DNA of 18,550 nucleotides, taken from the NCBI GenBank assembly GCA_965365345.1, contig CBDUBH010000073.1:1-18550 (forward strand), given 5' to 3'. The notes under the pieces were generated by a model that was not told the DNA's origin, did no database searches, and worked only from the letters and a program-made list of their open reading frames with translations. This stretch comes from CBDUBH01 sp965365345. Its GTDB lineage: Bacteria > Bacteroidota > Ignavibacteria > Ignavibacteriales > SURF-24. Shown piece after piece: positions 1 to 7,490 of this stretch. Position numbers and translations under genes: made by a program. Numbering within the stretch: the stretch's first letter is position 1; every line of letters begins with the position of its first letter.

Positions 1-219
1 TCAACAACAATAGAATACCGCATTCCTGAAAACGGATTAGTTAACCTTAAGGTTTATGATATATTGGGAAGGGAAGTTGCAACTTTAGTTAATGAAATAA
101 AACAAGTAGGAAATTATCAAGTTCAATTCAATGCCAGTAATCTTTCAAGTGGAATATATTTTTATGAGTTGAAAGTAAATCATTTTAGACAAGTTTATAA
201 AATGATTCTAAAGAAATAA
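1..219 (+). CDS. C-terminal fragment of a T9SS type A sorting-domain protein (5' end outside window)
   Basis: The reading frame is open from base 1 and stops with TAA at 217-219, giving 72 visible residues. They match the classic type IX secretion C-terminal sorting domain: a 'YRIPENG' strand, then 'LKVYDILGREV', then 'FNASNLSSGIYFYEL', ending in 'KMILKK'. In this family the domain directs a Sec-exported cargo protein through the outer membrane and is then removed. The same module, strongly similar at both DNA and protein level, ends the propeller protein at 12700-14973. The functional part of the protein lies upstream of the window, so its role cannot be stated. It converges on the next gene with only 18 bases between the stop codons and no clear hairpin in the gap. 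Confidence 0.85.
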   Translation, partial: STTIEYRIPENGLVNLKVYDILGREVATLVNEIKQVGNYQVQFNASNLSSGIYFYELKVNHFRQVYKMILKK

Positions 220-237
220 ACCAAAACTGAAATTGCT

Positions 238-1113
238 TTATGATTTTTTTTGAAAATTAATATTTTTGATTTCATTCAAAATGTTATCGTAATCATACTG
301 GAAACGATCGCTATTATCAGGTCTATCAGCTAGTAAAAAAGTATTTCTAAATTCTTCAAATGAATCTTTACTATTTTCTGGAAGTGTTTTTGATTTAAAA
401 TATTTTCTAAGCTTTTTCAAATTTTGAGGACTATTTCCTGACTTTTCCATGGTTTGAGTTAGAAGATTTTCTACTCTTTCCTGTCTTCCTTTCCCTCTGG
501 TTTTTTTTATCAAATATCTAACAAAAGAATTAACAAATATTTTTTCACATAAATAATAACTGTAATGATCTTTGATTTCATTGTATGCATCCAATAAAGA
601 ATTTTTAGAAAGTAAAGTCCTATAAAATTCCGGCAACTTGCACTCTAAATATTTATTAACTACTCTTTTCTCCGGACCAATAAGACAATAAAAAGGCGTA
701 GTATCAGTTATTTTAACATTTAATACTGTTTTAAATCCATGGCAAACTGACATTACAACTATTAAATTGTTATCACATGCTAAATTTATTTCTTTGCAGA
801 GATTAGCAAATGTATTCCATGGAATGAATTCTCCGCTTGGTTGGATCTGAAACCCTTTGTCTTTATCTCCATGAATGTCCAATTGTAACAAGGGAAATAT
901 TTTTTTTTCAATAACTTCCTCTTTAATTATTTGCATAAACCTCTCGAAGCCCGCAGCATCTTCTATTGTTGTGAGTTCCAAACCAAAATCACCAACATCA
1001 ACAAATGAAATTAACTCTCTAGCTAAGTTTGTTCCAGTATGGGTTTCTAAATTTTCTAAACTTTCTAAAATATAAATTTTGCTAAAACTACATTCTGCTA
1101 TATAGGATTTCAT
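238..1113 (-). CDS. Unknown protein with caspase-like (clan CD) His/Cys dyad
   Basis: 291 residues with no signal peptide or membrane helix, so probably cytosolic. I do not recognise a named family. A hydrophobic strand 'LLQLDIHGD' places a histidine at 81, followed about 43 residues later by a second strand 'LIVVMSVCHGF' with a cysteine at 124. Strand-His-Gly followed by strand-Cys-x-Gly at this spacing is the arrangement of caspase-like/CHAT cysteine peptidases. The following stretch, around 143-168 ('CLIGPEKRVV' then 'LPEFYRTLL'), resembles the post-cysteine strand and helix of that fold. Residues about 170-291 are charged and mostly helical, with basic patches at 203-213 and 233-243. The ATG is preceded by AGGA 11 bases upstream. 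It is monocistronic, downstream of tRNA-Val, with no adjacent partner or regulator. The peptidase-fold call is inference from motif and spacing; activity and target are unknown. Confidence 0.85.
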   Translation of the reverse strand: MKSYIAECSFSKIYILESLENLETHTGTNLARELISFVDVGDFGLELTTIEDAAGFERFMQIIKEEVIEKKIFPLLQLDIHGDKDKGFQIQPSGEFIPWNTFANLCKEINLACDNNLIVVMSVCHGFKTVLNVKITDTTPFYCLIGPEKRVVNKYLECKLPEFYRTLLSKNSLLDAYNEIKDHYSYYLCEKIFVNSFVRYLIKKTRGKGRQERVENLLTQTMEKSGNSPQNLKKLRKYFKSKTLPENSKDSFEEFRNTFLLADRPDNSDRFQYDYDNILNEIKNINFQKKS

Positions 1114-1200
1114 AGTTACTAAATTCCTAAATTTTATGACACCTTCTTAAATATTACTACAAAAATTACTACGTTTTTAAAATATATTGTTTTCTTTAAA

Positions 1201-1238
1201 ATAAAAAATCCTTATAAGTTATTGTCTTATAAGGATTT
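1201..1238 (-). terminator. Rho-independent terminator of the tRNA-Val transcript
   Basis: A perfect 13-bp inverted repeat (1206-1218 with 1226-1238) has a 7-base loop. On the minus strand it is followed by a run of six T, and it begins 6 bases after the tRNA 3' end. It also separates the tRNA from the caspase-like gene downstream on the same strand. Confidence 0.85.
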
Positions 1239-1244
1239 ATGTTG

Positions 1245-1319
1245 TGGGAGCTAATGGATTCGAACCAATGACCCCCTGCTTGTAAGGCAGGTGCTCTAAA
1301 CCGACTGAGCTAAGCTCCC
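1245..1319 (-). tRNA. tRNA-Val (anticodon UAC)
   Basis: A cloverleaf folds on the minus strand. The acceptor stem is GGGAGCT/AGCTCCC (1313-1319 with 1246-1252). The D-arm has GCTC/GAGC, and the anticodon stem is CCTGC/GCAGG around the loop CTTACAA. The anticodon TAC lies at plus positions 1282-1284 and reads GUA-type valine codons. The T-loop is TTCGAAT. The discriminator base is A at 1245, and CCA is not encoded, so it must be added after transcription. One oddity: the T-stem (1253-1257 with 1265-1269) has a single T-T mismatch, at the 50-64 pair. Confidence 0.95.
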
Positions 1320-1325
1320 GTTTTC

Positions 1326-1343
1326 AGTTACTTTTAAGTAACT
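1326..1343 (-). other. Inverted repeat in the 5' leader of the tRNA-Val transcript
   Basis: AGTTACTT (1326-1333) and AAGTAACT (1336-1343) form an 8-bp inverted repeat with a 2-base centre. It ends 6 bases before the mature tRNA 5' end and lies downstream of the predicted -10 box, so it would be transcribed. It could be a leader hairpin near the RNase P cut site, or a small operator. The repeat itself is seen directly; any role is inference. Confidence 0.45.
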
Positions 1344-1362
1344 CTCACAAATTGTAGAACTA

Positions 1363-1391
1363 AATATAAAGTGAAAAATAAAAAAAAGCAA
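1363..1391 (-). promoter_or_regulatory. Candidate promoter of tRNA-Val
   Basis: On the minus strand a TTGCTT -35-like box (1386-1391) and a TATATT -10-like box (1363-1368) are separated by 17 bases. They sit about 44 bases upstream of the tRNA 5' end. This fits a housekeeping promoter. The surroundings are very AT-rich, so chance matches are easy. Confidence 0.4.
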
Positions 1392-1446
1392 CGTTTGAAA
1401 AAAATATATTGTAAAAATTTAAATTAAATATTGAGTCAATTAAACC

Positions 1447-1468
1447 AAACTTAAAAAACTTTAAGTTT
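1447..1468 (-). other. AT-rich hairpin, second of two tandem hairpins after the OmpA-domain gene
   Basis: A 9-bp inverted repeat (1447-1455 with 1460-1468) with a 4-base loop lies 9 bases beyond the larger hairpin at 1478-1524, in the direction of transcription of the OmpA-domain gene. The stem holds a single G-C pair and is weak. It may assist transcription termination. The rest of 1321-1446 is AT-rich and shows only the tRNA promoter elements. Confidence 0.35.
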
Positions 1469-1477
1469 AAATAAGAG

Positions 1478-1524
1478 AACCGGTAAAGTTTTATTCAAAA
1501 TTGTTAAACAAAACTTTACCGGTT
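1478..1524 (-). terminator. 15-bp perfect hairpin downstream of the OmpA-domain gene
   Basis: AACCGGTAAAGTTTT (1478-1492) is exactly complementary to 1510-1524, around a 17-base loop. It starts 11 bases after the stop codon of the minus-strand gene. No strong T-run follows on either strand, so it is either an imperfect terminator or a 3'-end stabilising hairpin. The perfect pairing makes an evolved structure likely. Confidence 0.6.
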
Positions 1525-1535
1525 GAATAATTAAA

Positions 1536-2852
1536 TTACATTTTCAAAAATTCAACGCGTCTGTTTTTTGATTTTCCTAATACAGATGAATTATCTGAAA
1601 CAGGTTCGCCTTCGCCTTTGCCGTCAGTTTCAATTCTGGAAGATTCAATTCCGAATTCTGATTCAAGAGAGTTTTTTACTGAAATTGATCTTTTCTTTGA
1701 AAGCTCCAAATTCTTATCATCAGAACCATCGCTATCTGTATGTCCGACAATTTTAATTTTAACATCAGGATTCTCTTTTAATACTTTTGCGATTTCATTT
1801 ATTGCGCCGTAAGATTCAGGCTTAATTTTATCTGAATTTACATCGAATAAAATTCCGTATGAAATAACTTTTCCTTCTGTTAAAAGTTTGCTGCGAGTAT
1901 CAGCTGAAGCTGTAGTAAATCTTATATTTGAAATATAGGGATTTCCATCCTGACTCCATAAACTGAATCTTAATCTGTTAAAATCAGTATTTGCAGGAAG
2001 TATTGTAGGCAGATCCAAAACTTTTGAACCCTTGTGATAAACTCTTAGTCTTCTATTTTGAACCCAAACAATTACATGATTCAGTTTATCAGGATCAATT
2101 GGCGAAAGTTGCGAACCTCCATCAGCATCATAATGACTTCCATTCTTGCTTTTTATTTCAGAAGAATATGCTCTTGCATCCCAACCTTGCTTATCAATTG
2201 TCAAATGAACTCCGGCTGTACCGGGATATAATGCATCACTAAGAAATTCTTCTTCATCATCTTTGTAAAGAGTTAAATAAAATGAGTGGGAGCCGCCGCC
2301 TTCTTCATATTCGCTGGCTGGAATTACATCAAATTCAAAAATGTAATTTTGCGGAAGTTCCAGGTCTTTCATCAAAGTATAAACTTTATCCGATGCATTC
2401 ATAAAAAGAAAATTGCCGGGATACAAATTTGTTGTTCTAACTTCGCCGGAACCGTTTGTTGTCCATAAAGCGGGAAAATCACCAATAGCATCCTGCGAAA
2501 AATCTTCAAATAATATTATTTGATCGCCGGGTACAAAATCATATTTTGAAAAGCTTTTGAAAGAAGGGGATTTTACTTCATCATTATCAGAAATTTCTTC
2601 ATCACCGGAATTTGATTTTTTGTTTTTAGATTTTTTTTGTGCAGGTTCTTCGGATTCTTCTTCCTGATCTTGGACACCATCTTTTACGCCTTCTTCGGCT
2701 TCATCTAACCCTTTATCAATTCCTTCATCAACTTTCCTTTCGGCTCTATCTTGAACTTTTTCTTTTACTTTTTTCAGGATGTTAAATTGTGCATTAACAG
2801 AATTAGAAAGAAAGAACGGAACCAGCAAAAACACCAATAATGAAATTTTCAT
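1536..2852 (-). CDS. Exported OmpA-domain protein with acidic helical linker and jelly-roll-like domain
   Basis: 438 residues. Residues 1-21 are a clear signal peptide ending 'NSVNAQ'. Residues about 25-95 are highly charged and helix-prone (repeated 'KVDEGIDKGLDEAEEG'-type segments, then Lys/Asp/Glu-rich). Residues about 105-320 contain 'ILFEDFSQDAIGDFPALW' and alternating strands ending 'RFSLWSQDGNPYISNIRF', resembling a concanavalin-like (LamG/DUF1080-like) jelly roll. Residues about 325-438 are an OmpA C-terminal domain: 'GILFDVNSDKI', 'KIVGHTDSDG', 'LELSKKRSISV', 'KSKNRRVEFLKM'. OmpA domains bind peptidoglycan non-covalently, so the protein probably tethers the cell wall while presenting the central domain in the periplasm or at the outer membrane. 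There is no N-terminal beta-barrel, unlike classical OmpA. It is monocistronic and divergent from the RND operon. The OmpA call is firm; the central-domain call is inference. Confidence 0.9.
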   Translation of the reverse strand: MKISLLVFLLVPFFLSNSVNAQFNILKKVKEKVQDRAERKVDEGIDKGLDEAEEGVKDGVQDQEEESEEPAQKKSKNKKSNSGDEEISDNDEVKSPSFKSFSKYDFVPGDQIILFEDFSQDAIGDFPALWTTNGSGEVRTTNLYPGNFLFMNASDKVYTLMKDLELPQNYIFEFDVIPASEYEEGGGSHSFYLTLYKDDEEEFLSDALYPGTAGVHLTIDKQGWDARAYSSEIKSKNGSHYDADGGSQLSPIDPDKLNHVIVWVQNRRLRVYHKGSKVLDLPTILPANTDFNRLRFSLWSQDGNPYISNIRFTTASADTRSKLLTEGKVISYGILFDVNSDKIKPESYGAINEIAKVLKENPDVKIKIVGHTDSDGSDDKNLELSKKRSISVKNSLESEFGIESSRIETDGKGEGEPVSDNSSVLGKSKNRRVEFLKM

Positions 2853-3025
2853 GGCAGACCCCGGTAAATTTTTAAGTTAGATTAAACTTTTTTTGGTTTT
2901 GTTTGTTTAAAGATATAATAAAAAAAATAAAATATAAAATATCGTTTTTTAATTTATAATCAATCTAAATAAAATAAAAATACTTTCATTATAATTTTCA
3001 GATAAAGATAGGATTTGTTATTTTA

Positions 3026-3088
3026 TTGAATCATTATTCAAAAATTATGGAAAATTTATTCATAGCGGAAAATTTATGCGGAAAATTT
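3026..3088 (+). repeat. Inverted repeat plus three GGAAAATTT repeats over the RND operon start
   Basis: TTGAAT/ATTCAA (3026-3031 with 3036-3041) forms a 6-bp inverted repeat. GGAAAATTT then occurs at 3049-3057, 3067-3075 and 3080-3088. The last two copies are part of a perfect 11-bp direct repeat (GCGGAAAATTT) that brackets the ATG at 3076. The remaining divergent intergenic region (2853-3025) is AT-rich with no convincing -35/-10 pair. These repeats could be regulator sites for the efflux operon; this is inference. Confidence 0.4.
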
Positions 3089-4155
3089 CAAAAAGGTTAA
3101 TAGCCGTTTTAGTCATTGTTTTTATAATTCTTTTAATTGCCGTTCCTAAACTTACATTTTTAAAAAGTGAAACCGGAAATGCGCAGCCGCAACGTCAAAA
3201 AGGCGGTCCAGGCGGCGGATTGAATGTTGAAGTTTTTGTACCGAAAGAAGATAAAATTTACGAGAAAATATTTTCTACCGGAACTCTTTTAGCAAATGAA
3301 GATGCAAGATTAAGAAGCGAAGTTTCCGGCAGAATTATGAAAATTCATTTTCGTGAGGGAAGTGTTGTAAATAAAGGCGATCTTTTGGTAAAGATCAATG
3401 ATGCAGAACTTCAGGCACAACTCGAAAAGCTTGATTCAAGAAAAAAACTAACTGAAGATAAAGCTTATAGATACAAAACAATGTTTGAAAAAGAATTGGC
3501 TAGTCAGGAAGAATATGATGTTGTTTTAAATGAATTAAAAGCAGTTGAAGCTGATATTCAATTGGTAAAAGCTCAAATTGAAAAGACTGAGATACGTGCG
3601 CCTTTTAGCGGAAAAATCGGATTAAGAGCAGTAAGTGAAGGAAGTTATGTTAGTTCCGCTGATCAAATTGCAAGTATTCAATCTATTAATCCCATCAAAA
3701 TTGATTTTTCAATTCCCGAAAAATATTTTAATCAGGTGCAAAACGGAACAGCAATTATTTTCAAAGTTCAGGGAATTGATAAAGAATTTTCGGGAGAAAT
3801 TTACGCTATTGAACCAAGGATTGATGTAAACACAAGAACTTTACAGGTTAGGGCAATTAGCCAAAATAATGATTCAAAACTTTTGCCCGGCGCTTTTGCT
3901 TCAATAGAAATTATTATAAATGAAATTGAAAAAGGTTTAATGGTTCCTTCTTATTCTATTGTTCAGGATGTAAAAGGTGTGCAAGTTTATAAAGTAGAAA
4001 ACGGAAAAGCAGTTGTAATTCCCGTTGAAACCGGAATAAGAAATGCTGATGATGTTCAGATTCTAAAAGGCGTAAATCCCGGTGATTCAGTAATAACAAC
4101 CGGAATTTTGCAGGTTAAACCGGGCATTCCTGTTAATGTTGTAAATAAAAATTAA
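3076..4155 (+). CDS. RND efflux periplasmic adaptor subunit (membrane fusion protein, AcrA/HlyD type)
   Basis: 359 residues. The N-terminal 29 residues hold one hydrophobic helix (8-23) after a basic start. No lipobox cysteine is seen, so the protein is probably anchored by this helix. A Gly/Pro/Gln-rich spacer follows (35-48). The two halves of the lipoyl-like domain are visible at about 78-108 ('SEVSGRIMKI', 'VNKGDLLVKI') and 171-200 ('TEIRAPFSGKIGLR', 'VSEGSYVS'). They flank a short alpha-hairpin (about 110-170). A beta-barrel domain ('IKIDFSIPEKYF', 'IYAIEPRIDVNTRTLQVRA') and a membrane-proximal domain complete it. The protein bridges the inner-membrane pump encoded 15 bases downstream and an outer-membrane channel that is not encoded here. 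No local repressor gene was found. Confidence 0.95.
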   Translation: MRKISKRLIAVLVIVFIILLIAVPKLTFLKSETGNAQPQRQKGGPGGGLNVEVFVPKEDKIYEKIFSTGTLLANEDARLRSEVSGRIMKIHFREGSVVNKGDLLVKINDAELQAQLEKLDSRKKLTEDKAYRYKTMFEKELASQEEYDVVLNELKAVEADIQLVKAQIEKTEIRAPFSGKIGLRAVSEGSYVSSADQIASIQSINPIKIDFSIPEKYFNQVQNGTAIIFKVQGIDKEFSGEIYAIEPRIDVNTRTLQVRAISQNNDSKLLPGAFASIEIIINEIEKGLMVPSYSIVQDVKGVQVYKVENGKAVVIPVETGIRNADDVQILKGVNPGDSVITTGILQVKPGIPVNVVNKN

Positions 4156-4170
4156 AAGAAATTAAAATTT

Positions 4171-7100
4171 ATGAGTTTATCATCAATTAGTATAAAACGT
4201 CCCGTTCTGGCAATTGTTATGTCAATTGTCATAATTATATTCGGAATAATCGGGTTTACTTCACTCGGAGTTAGAGAATATCCCAGTGTTGATCCTCCGA
4301 TAATTAATGTTACCACGAGTTATGTTGGGGCAAATGCCGATGTTATCGAATCTCAAATTACTGAACCTATTGAAGAATCAGTAAACGGAATTCCCGGAAT
4401 AAGAACTATTACTTCCGTTAGCCGCGAAGGAAGAAGTTCTGTAACGATAGAATTTGAATTGGAAGTTGATCTTGAAACCGCTGCAAATGATGTGCGCGAT
4501 AAAGTTTCCAGAGCTATGAGATTACTTCCTCCGGATGTTGATCCACCGGTTGTTTCCAAAGCTGATGCAGATGCAAGTCCAATTGTATTTTTAAATGTAA
4601 AAAGTGAAAGAAGAGATTTGCTGGATCTTACAGATATTGCCACAAATGTTTTCAAAGAAAGATTGCAGACAATCCCCGGAGTAAGCGCAGTTCAAATTTG
4701 GGGTGAGAAAAGATACTCAATGCGATTATGGATAGATCCGGCAAAACTTTCCGCATACGGATTAACTCCGCTAGATGTTAGAAGTGCTTTAAGCCGTGAA
4801 AATATCGAATTACCATCTGGAAGAATTGAAGGAAATTCGACCGAATTAACGATAAGAACTTTAAGCAGGCTTCACAATGCAGAAGAATTTAACGATCTTA
4901 TTGTAAAAGAAACCGGCGGAAATAAAGTAAGATTAAGGGATATCGGATATGCTGAACTTGGTCCCGAAAATGAAAAAACAGGTTTACGCCGTGACGGAAT
5001 TCCAATGGTGGGTGTTGTTTTAATTCCGCAGCCGGGATCAAATAATATTGATATAACCGACAGATTTTATCAGGAAGTTGAACGGATTAAAAAAGATCTG
5101 CCGCAAGATATTGAGATCGGGATAGGATTTGATACAACCAAATACATCCGTGAATCAATTTCGGAAGTACAGCAAACAATTTTTCTTGCTTTCGGTTTGG
5201 TAATTCTTGTTATCTTTTTCTTTTTACGGGATTGGAGAACATCAATAATTCCAATTATCGTAATTCCGATCGCACTTATCGGCGCATTTTTCATTATGTA
5301 TTTAATGGATTTTTCTATCAATGTTTTAACATTGCTCGGGCTGGTTTTGGCTATCGGTCTGGTTGTGGATGATGCAATTGTTGTGCTGGAAAATATTTAC
5401 GCAAAAATTGAAAGAGGAATGAATCCTGTTGAAGCGGGAGTAAAAGGAACTTCTGAAATTTTCTTTGCCGTAATTTCAACTACAATTACATTGACCGCAG
5501 TATTTTTGCCTTTGGTATTTTTAAAAGGAATTACCGGAAGATTATTTACTGAATTTGCAATTGTAATTGCAGGCGCGGTAATAATTTCATCATTTGTGGC
5601 ATTGACTTTAACTCCGATGCTAACAACTAAAATTATTAAACCACGACAAAAACACAGTTGGTTTTACAATAAAACAGAATCTTTTTTTACATCTTTGAAT
5701 AAAATTTATTTTGATTCGCTTAATTCTTTTATGAAAAGAAGATGGCTGGCTTTTGTGATTGCTGCTGCATGTCTTGTTTTAATCTTTATTTTAGGAAGCT
5801 CAATTCCTACTGAACTTTCTCCGCTTGAAGATAGAAGTCAATTAAGAGTAATGGCAACTGCACAGGAAGGCGCATCATTTGAATATATGGACAGATTCAT
5901 GAATGAATTGGTTCAGATGATTGCTGATACTGTTTCAGGAAAAGAAGCTTTAATTTCTATTACCGCTCCCGGTTTTAGTTCGGGTGCGGCAAATACAGGA
6001 TTTGTTAATGTAATTTTAAAAGATCGTGATAAACGGGAAAAATCCCAACAGCAAATTTATGATGAACTTTCCGGTTTAACCAGAAAATTAAGTGGCGCGC
6101 GCGCTATCGTTGTTCAAAGTCAATCAATTGGTCAGCGCGGCGGAGGACTTCCTGTACAGTATGTTTTACAAGCTCCGAATTTTGAAAAGCTTGAAGAAGC
6201 AATTCCAAAATTTTTAGAAGAAGCATCACAAGATCCTACTTTCAGCATTGTTGATGTCAATTTGAAATTCAATAAACCTGAACTTTCAGTTAGAATAAAT
6301 CGCGATAAAGCAAAAGCGCTTGGAGTTTCGGCTGTTGATATTGCACAAACTTTACAGCTTTCTTACAGCGGACAAAGATTCGGATATTTCATTATGAACG
6401 GAAAGCAATATCAGGTAATTGGACAAGTTGAAAGGGAGAACAGAAATGATCCTTTGGATCTAAAATCACTTTATGTTAGAAATAACCGTGATGAATTAAT
6501 TCAGCTTGATAATCTTGTTACTTTGGAAGAGCAAGTTAGTCCGCCGCAATTGTACCGTTATAACAGATATATTTCTGCAACGATATCGGCAAATTTAGCA
6601 CCCGGCAAAACTATCGGAGATGGAATTGCCGCAATGGACAGAATTGCAGATAAAGTTCTTGATGAATCATTTTCAACCGCGCTTGCAGGTCCTTCTAAAG
6701 ATTTTGTTGAAAGTTCATCAAGTTTGATATTTGTACTTTTACTTTCATTAGTATTAATTTATCTCGTACTTGCAGCGCAATTTGAAAGTTTCAGAGATCC
6801 ATTAATCATAATGTTTTCTGTTCCGCTTGCACTTGCCGGCGCGCTTTTTTCACTTTGGTATTTTAATCAGACTTTAAATATTTTCAGTCAGATCGGGCAA
6901 ATCATGTTGATCGGACTTGTTACAAAAAATGGAATTTTGATTGTTGAATTTGCAAATCAAAGGCGAGAGCAGGGATTAAGTATTATGGAAGCCGTAAAAG
7001 ATGCGGCTTATGCGAGATTCCGCCCGATATTAATGACAAGTTTAACAACAATATTAGGAACTTTACCTATTGCTCTAGCATTAGGCGCAGGCTCTGAAAG

Positions 7101-7260
7101 CCGCGTTTCAATGGGAATTGTGGTTGTTGCGGGATTGATATTTTCAACTTTCCTAACTTTATATGTTGTTCCTGCAATTTACACTTTCTTTGCTAGTAGA
7201 AATGTTCGCGAAACAACCGTTGAAAAAATCCGTGAAGAAGAAATTTTAATCGAAAAGTAA
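4171..7260 (+). CDS. RND efflux transporter permease (HAE1/AcrB family)
   Basis: 1029 residues, normal length for the family. It is a proton-driven inner-membrane pump expected to work as a trimer with the adaptor encoded just upstream. The first helix lies at about 10-31, followed by the porter domain ('VREYPSVDPPIINVTTSY', 'EPIEESVNGIPGI'). The TM4 proton-relay pair is Asp400-Asp401 in 'GLVVDDAIVVLENI', and the TM10 lysine is Lys919 in 'LVTKNGILIVEF', so the key charged residues are intact. Twelve membrane segments and two large periplasmic loops fit the usual duplicated architecture. The gene ends in a cytoplasmic acidic tail. Substrate cannot be assigned; hydrophobic compounds or drugs are usual for this family. 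The operon is closed by the terminator at 7309-7348. Confidence 0.96.
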   Translation: MSLSSISIKRPVLAIVMSIVIIIFGIIGFTSLGVREYPSVDPPIINVTTSYVGANADVIESQITEPIEESVNGIPGIRTITSVSREGRSSVTIEFELEVDLETAANDVRDKVSRAMRLLPPDVDPPVVSKADADASPIVFLNVKSERRDLLDLTDIATNVFKERLQTIPGVSAVQIWGEKRYSMRLWIDPAKLSAYGLTPLDVRSALSRENIELPSGRIEGNSTELTIRTLSRLHNAEEFNDLIVKETGGNKVRLRDIGYAELGPENEKTGLRRDGIPMVGVVLIPQPGSNNIDITDRFYQEVERIKKDLPQDIEIGIGFDTTKYIRESISEVQQTIFLAFGLVILVIFFFLRDWRTSIIPIIVIPIALIGAFFIMYLMDFSINVLTLLGLVLAIGLVVDDAIVVLENIYAKIERGMNPVEAGVKGTSEIFFAVISTTITLTAVFLPLVFLKGITGRLFTEFAIVIAGAVIISSFVALTLTPMLTTKIIKPRQKHSWFYNKTESFFTSLNKIYFDSLNSFMKRRWLAFVIAAACLVLIFILGSSIPTELSPLEDRSQLRVMATAQEGASFEYMDRFMNELVQMIADTVSGKEALISITAPGFSSGAANTGFVNVILKDRDKREKSQQQIYDELSGLTRKLSGARAIVVQSQSIGQRGGGLPVQYVLQAPNFEKLEEAIPKFLEEASQDPTFSIVDVNLKFNKPELSVRINRDKAKALGVSAVDIAQTLQLSYSGQRFGYFIMNGKQYQVIGQVERENRNDPLDLKSLYVRNNRDELIQLDNLVTLEEQVSPPQLYRYNRYISATISANLAPGKTIGDGIAAMDRIADKVLDESFSTALAGPSKDFVESSSSLIFVLLLSLVLIYLVLAAQFESFRDPLIIMFSVPLALAGALFSLWYFNQTLNIFSQIGQIMLIGLVTKNGILIVEFANQRREQGLSIMEAVKDAAYARFRPILMTSLTTILGTLPIALALGAGSESRVSMGIVVVAGLIFSTFLTLYVVPAIYTFFASRNVRETTVEKIREEEILIEK

Positions 7261-7308
7261 CAGGCGAAATAATTTTCAGATTCCGGTAAAAATATAAAAC
7301 ATTTTCAG

Positions 7309-7348
7309 AAAGTCTTATTCAAATCTTTGGGTAAGACTTTTTTGTTTT
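7309..7348 (+). terminator. Rho-independent terminator of the RND operon
   Basis: AAAGTCTTA (7309-7317) pairs with TAAGACTTT (7332-7340) around a 14-base loop, followed by TTTGTTTT. It separates the efflux operon from the TonB-receptor operon. Confidence 0.8.
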
Positions 7349-7490
7349 AAAAATTATCGAATAAAAAAATCACAAAAGAATTTTGAAGAATTTTCGATTA
7401 TTAAACGAAATATTATTACTTTCGGAATTCATTTCTTTAAAATACGATGAATTTAATTTATATTCGGATACTAAAAATAAAAATCGGAAA

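Noticed and set aside
875..1075. Plus-strand open frame of 66 codons inside the caspase-like gene
   Set aside because: It is antisense to a better-supported gene, low in complexity (Ser/Ile-rich) and lacks a domain or ribosome binding site.
1114..1344. Possible genomic-island boundary at tRNA-Val carrying the caspase-like gene
   Set aside because: No second copy of the tRNA 3' end, no integrase and no other mobile gene is visible; sampled base composition of the gene resembles its neighbours.
4353..5321. Minus-strand open frames inside the RND pump gene
   Set aside because: They are antisense shadows of a full-length, motif-complete transporter and have Ser/Ile-rich composition typical of such shadows.
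7383..7490. 36-residue N-terminal extension of the TonB receptor from a TTG codon
   Set aside because: The extension is polar and would bury the export segment; the ATG at 7491 places it at the N-terminus.
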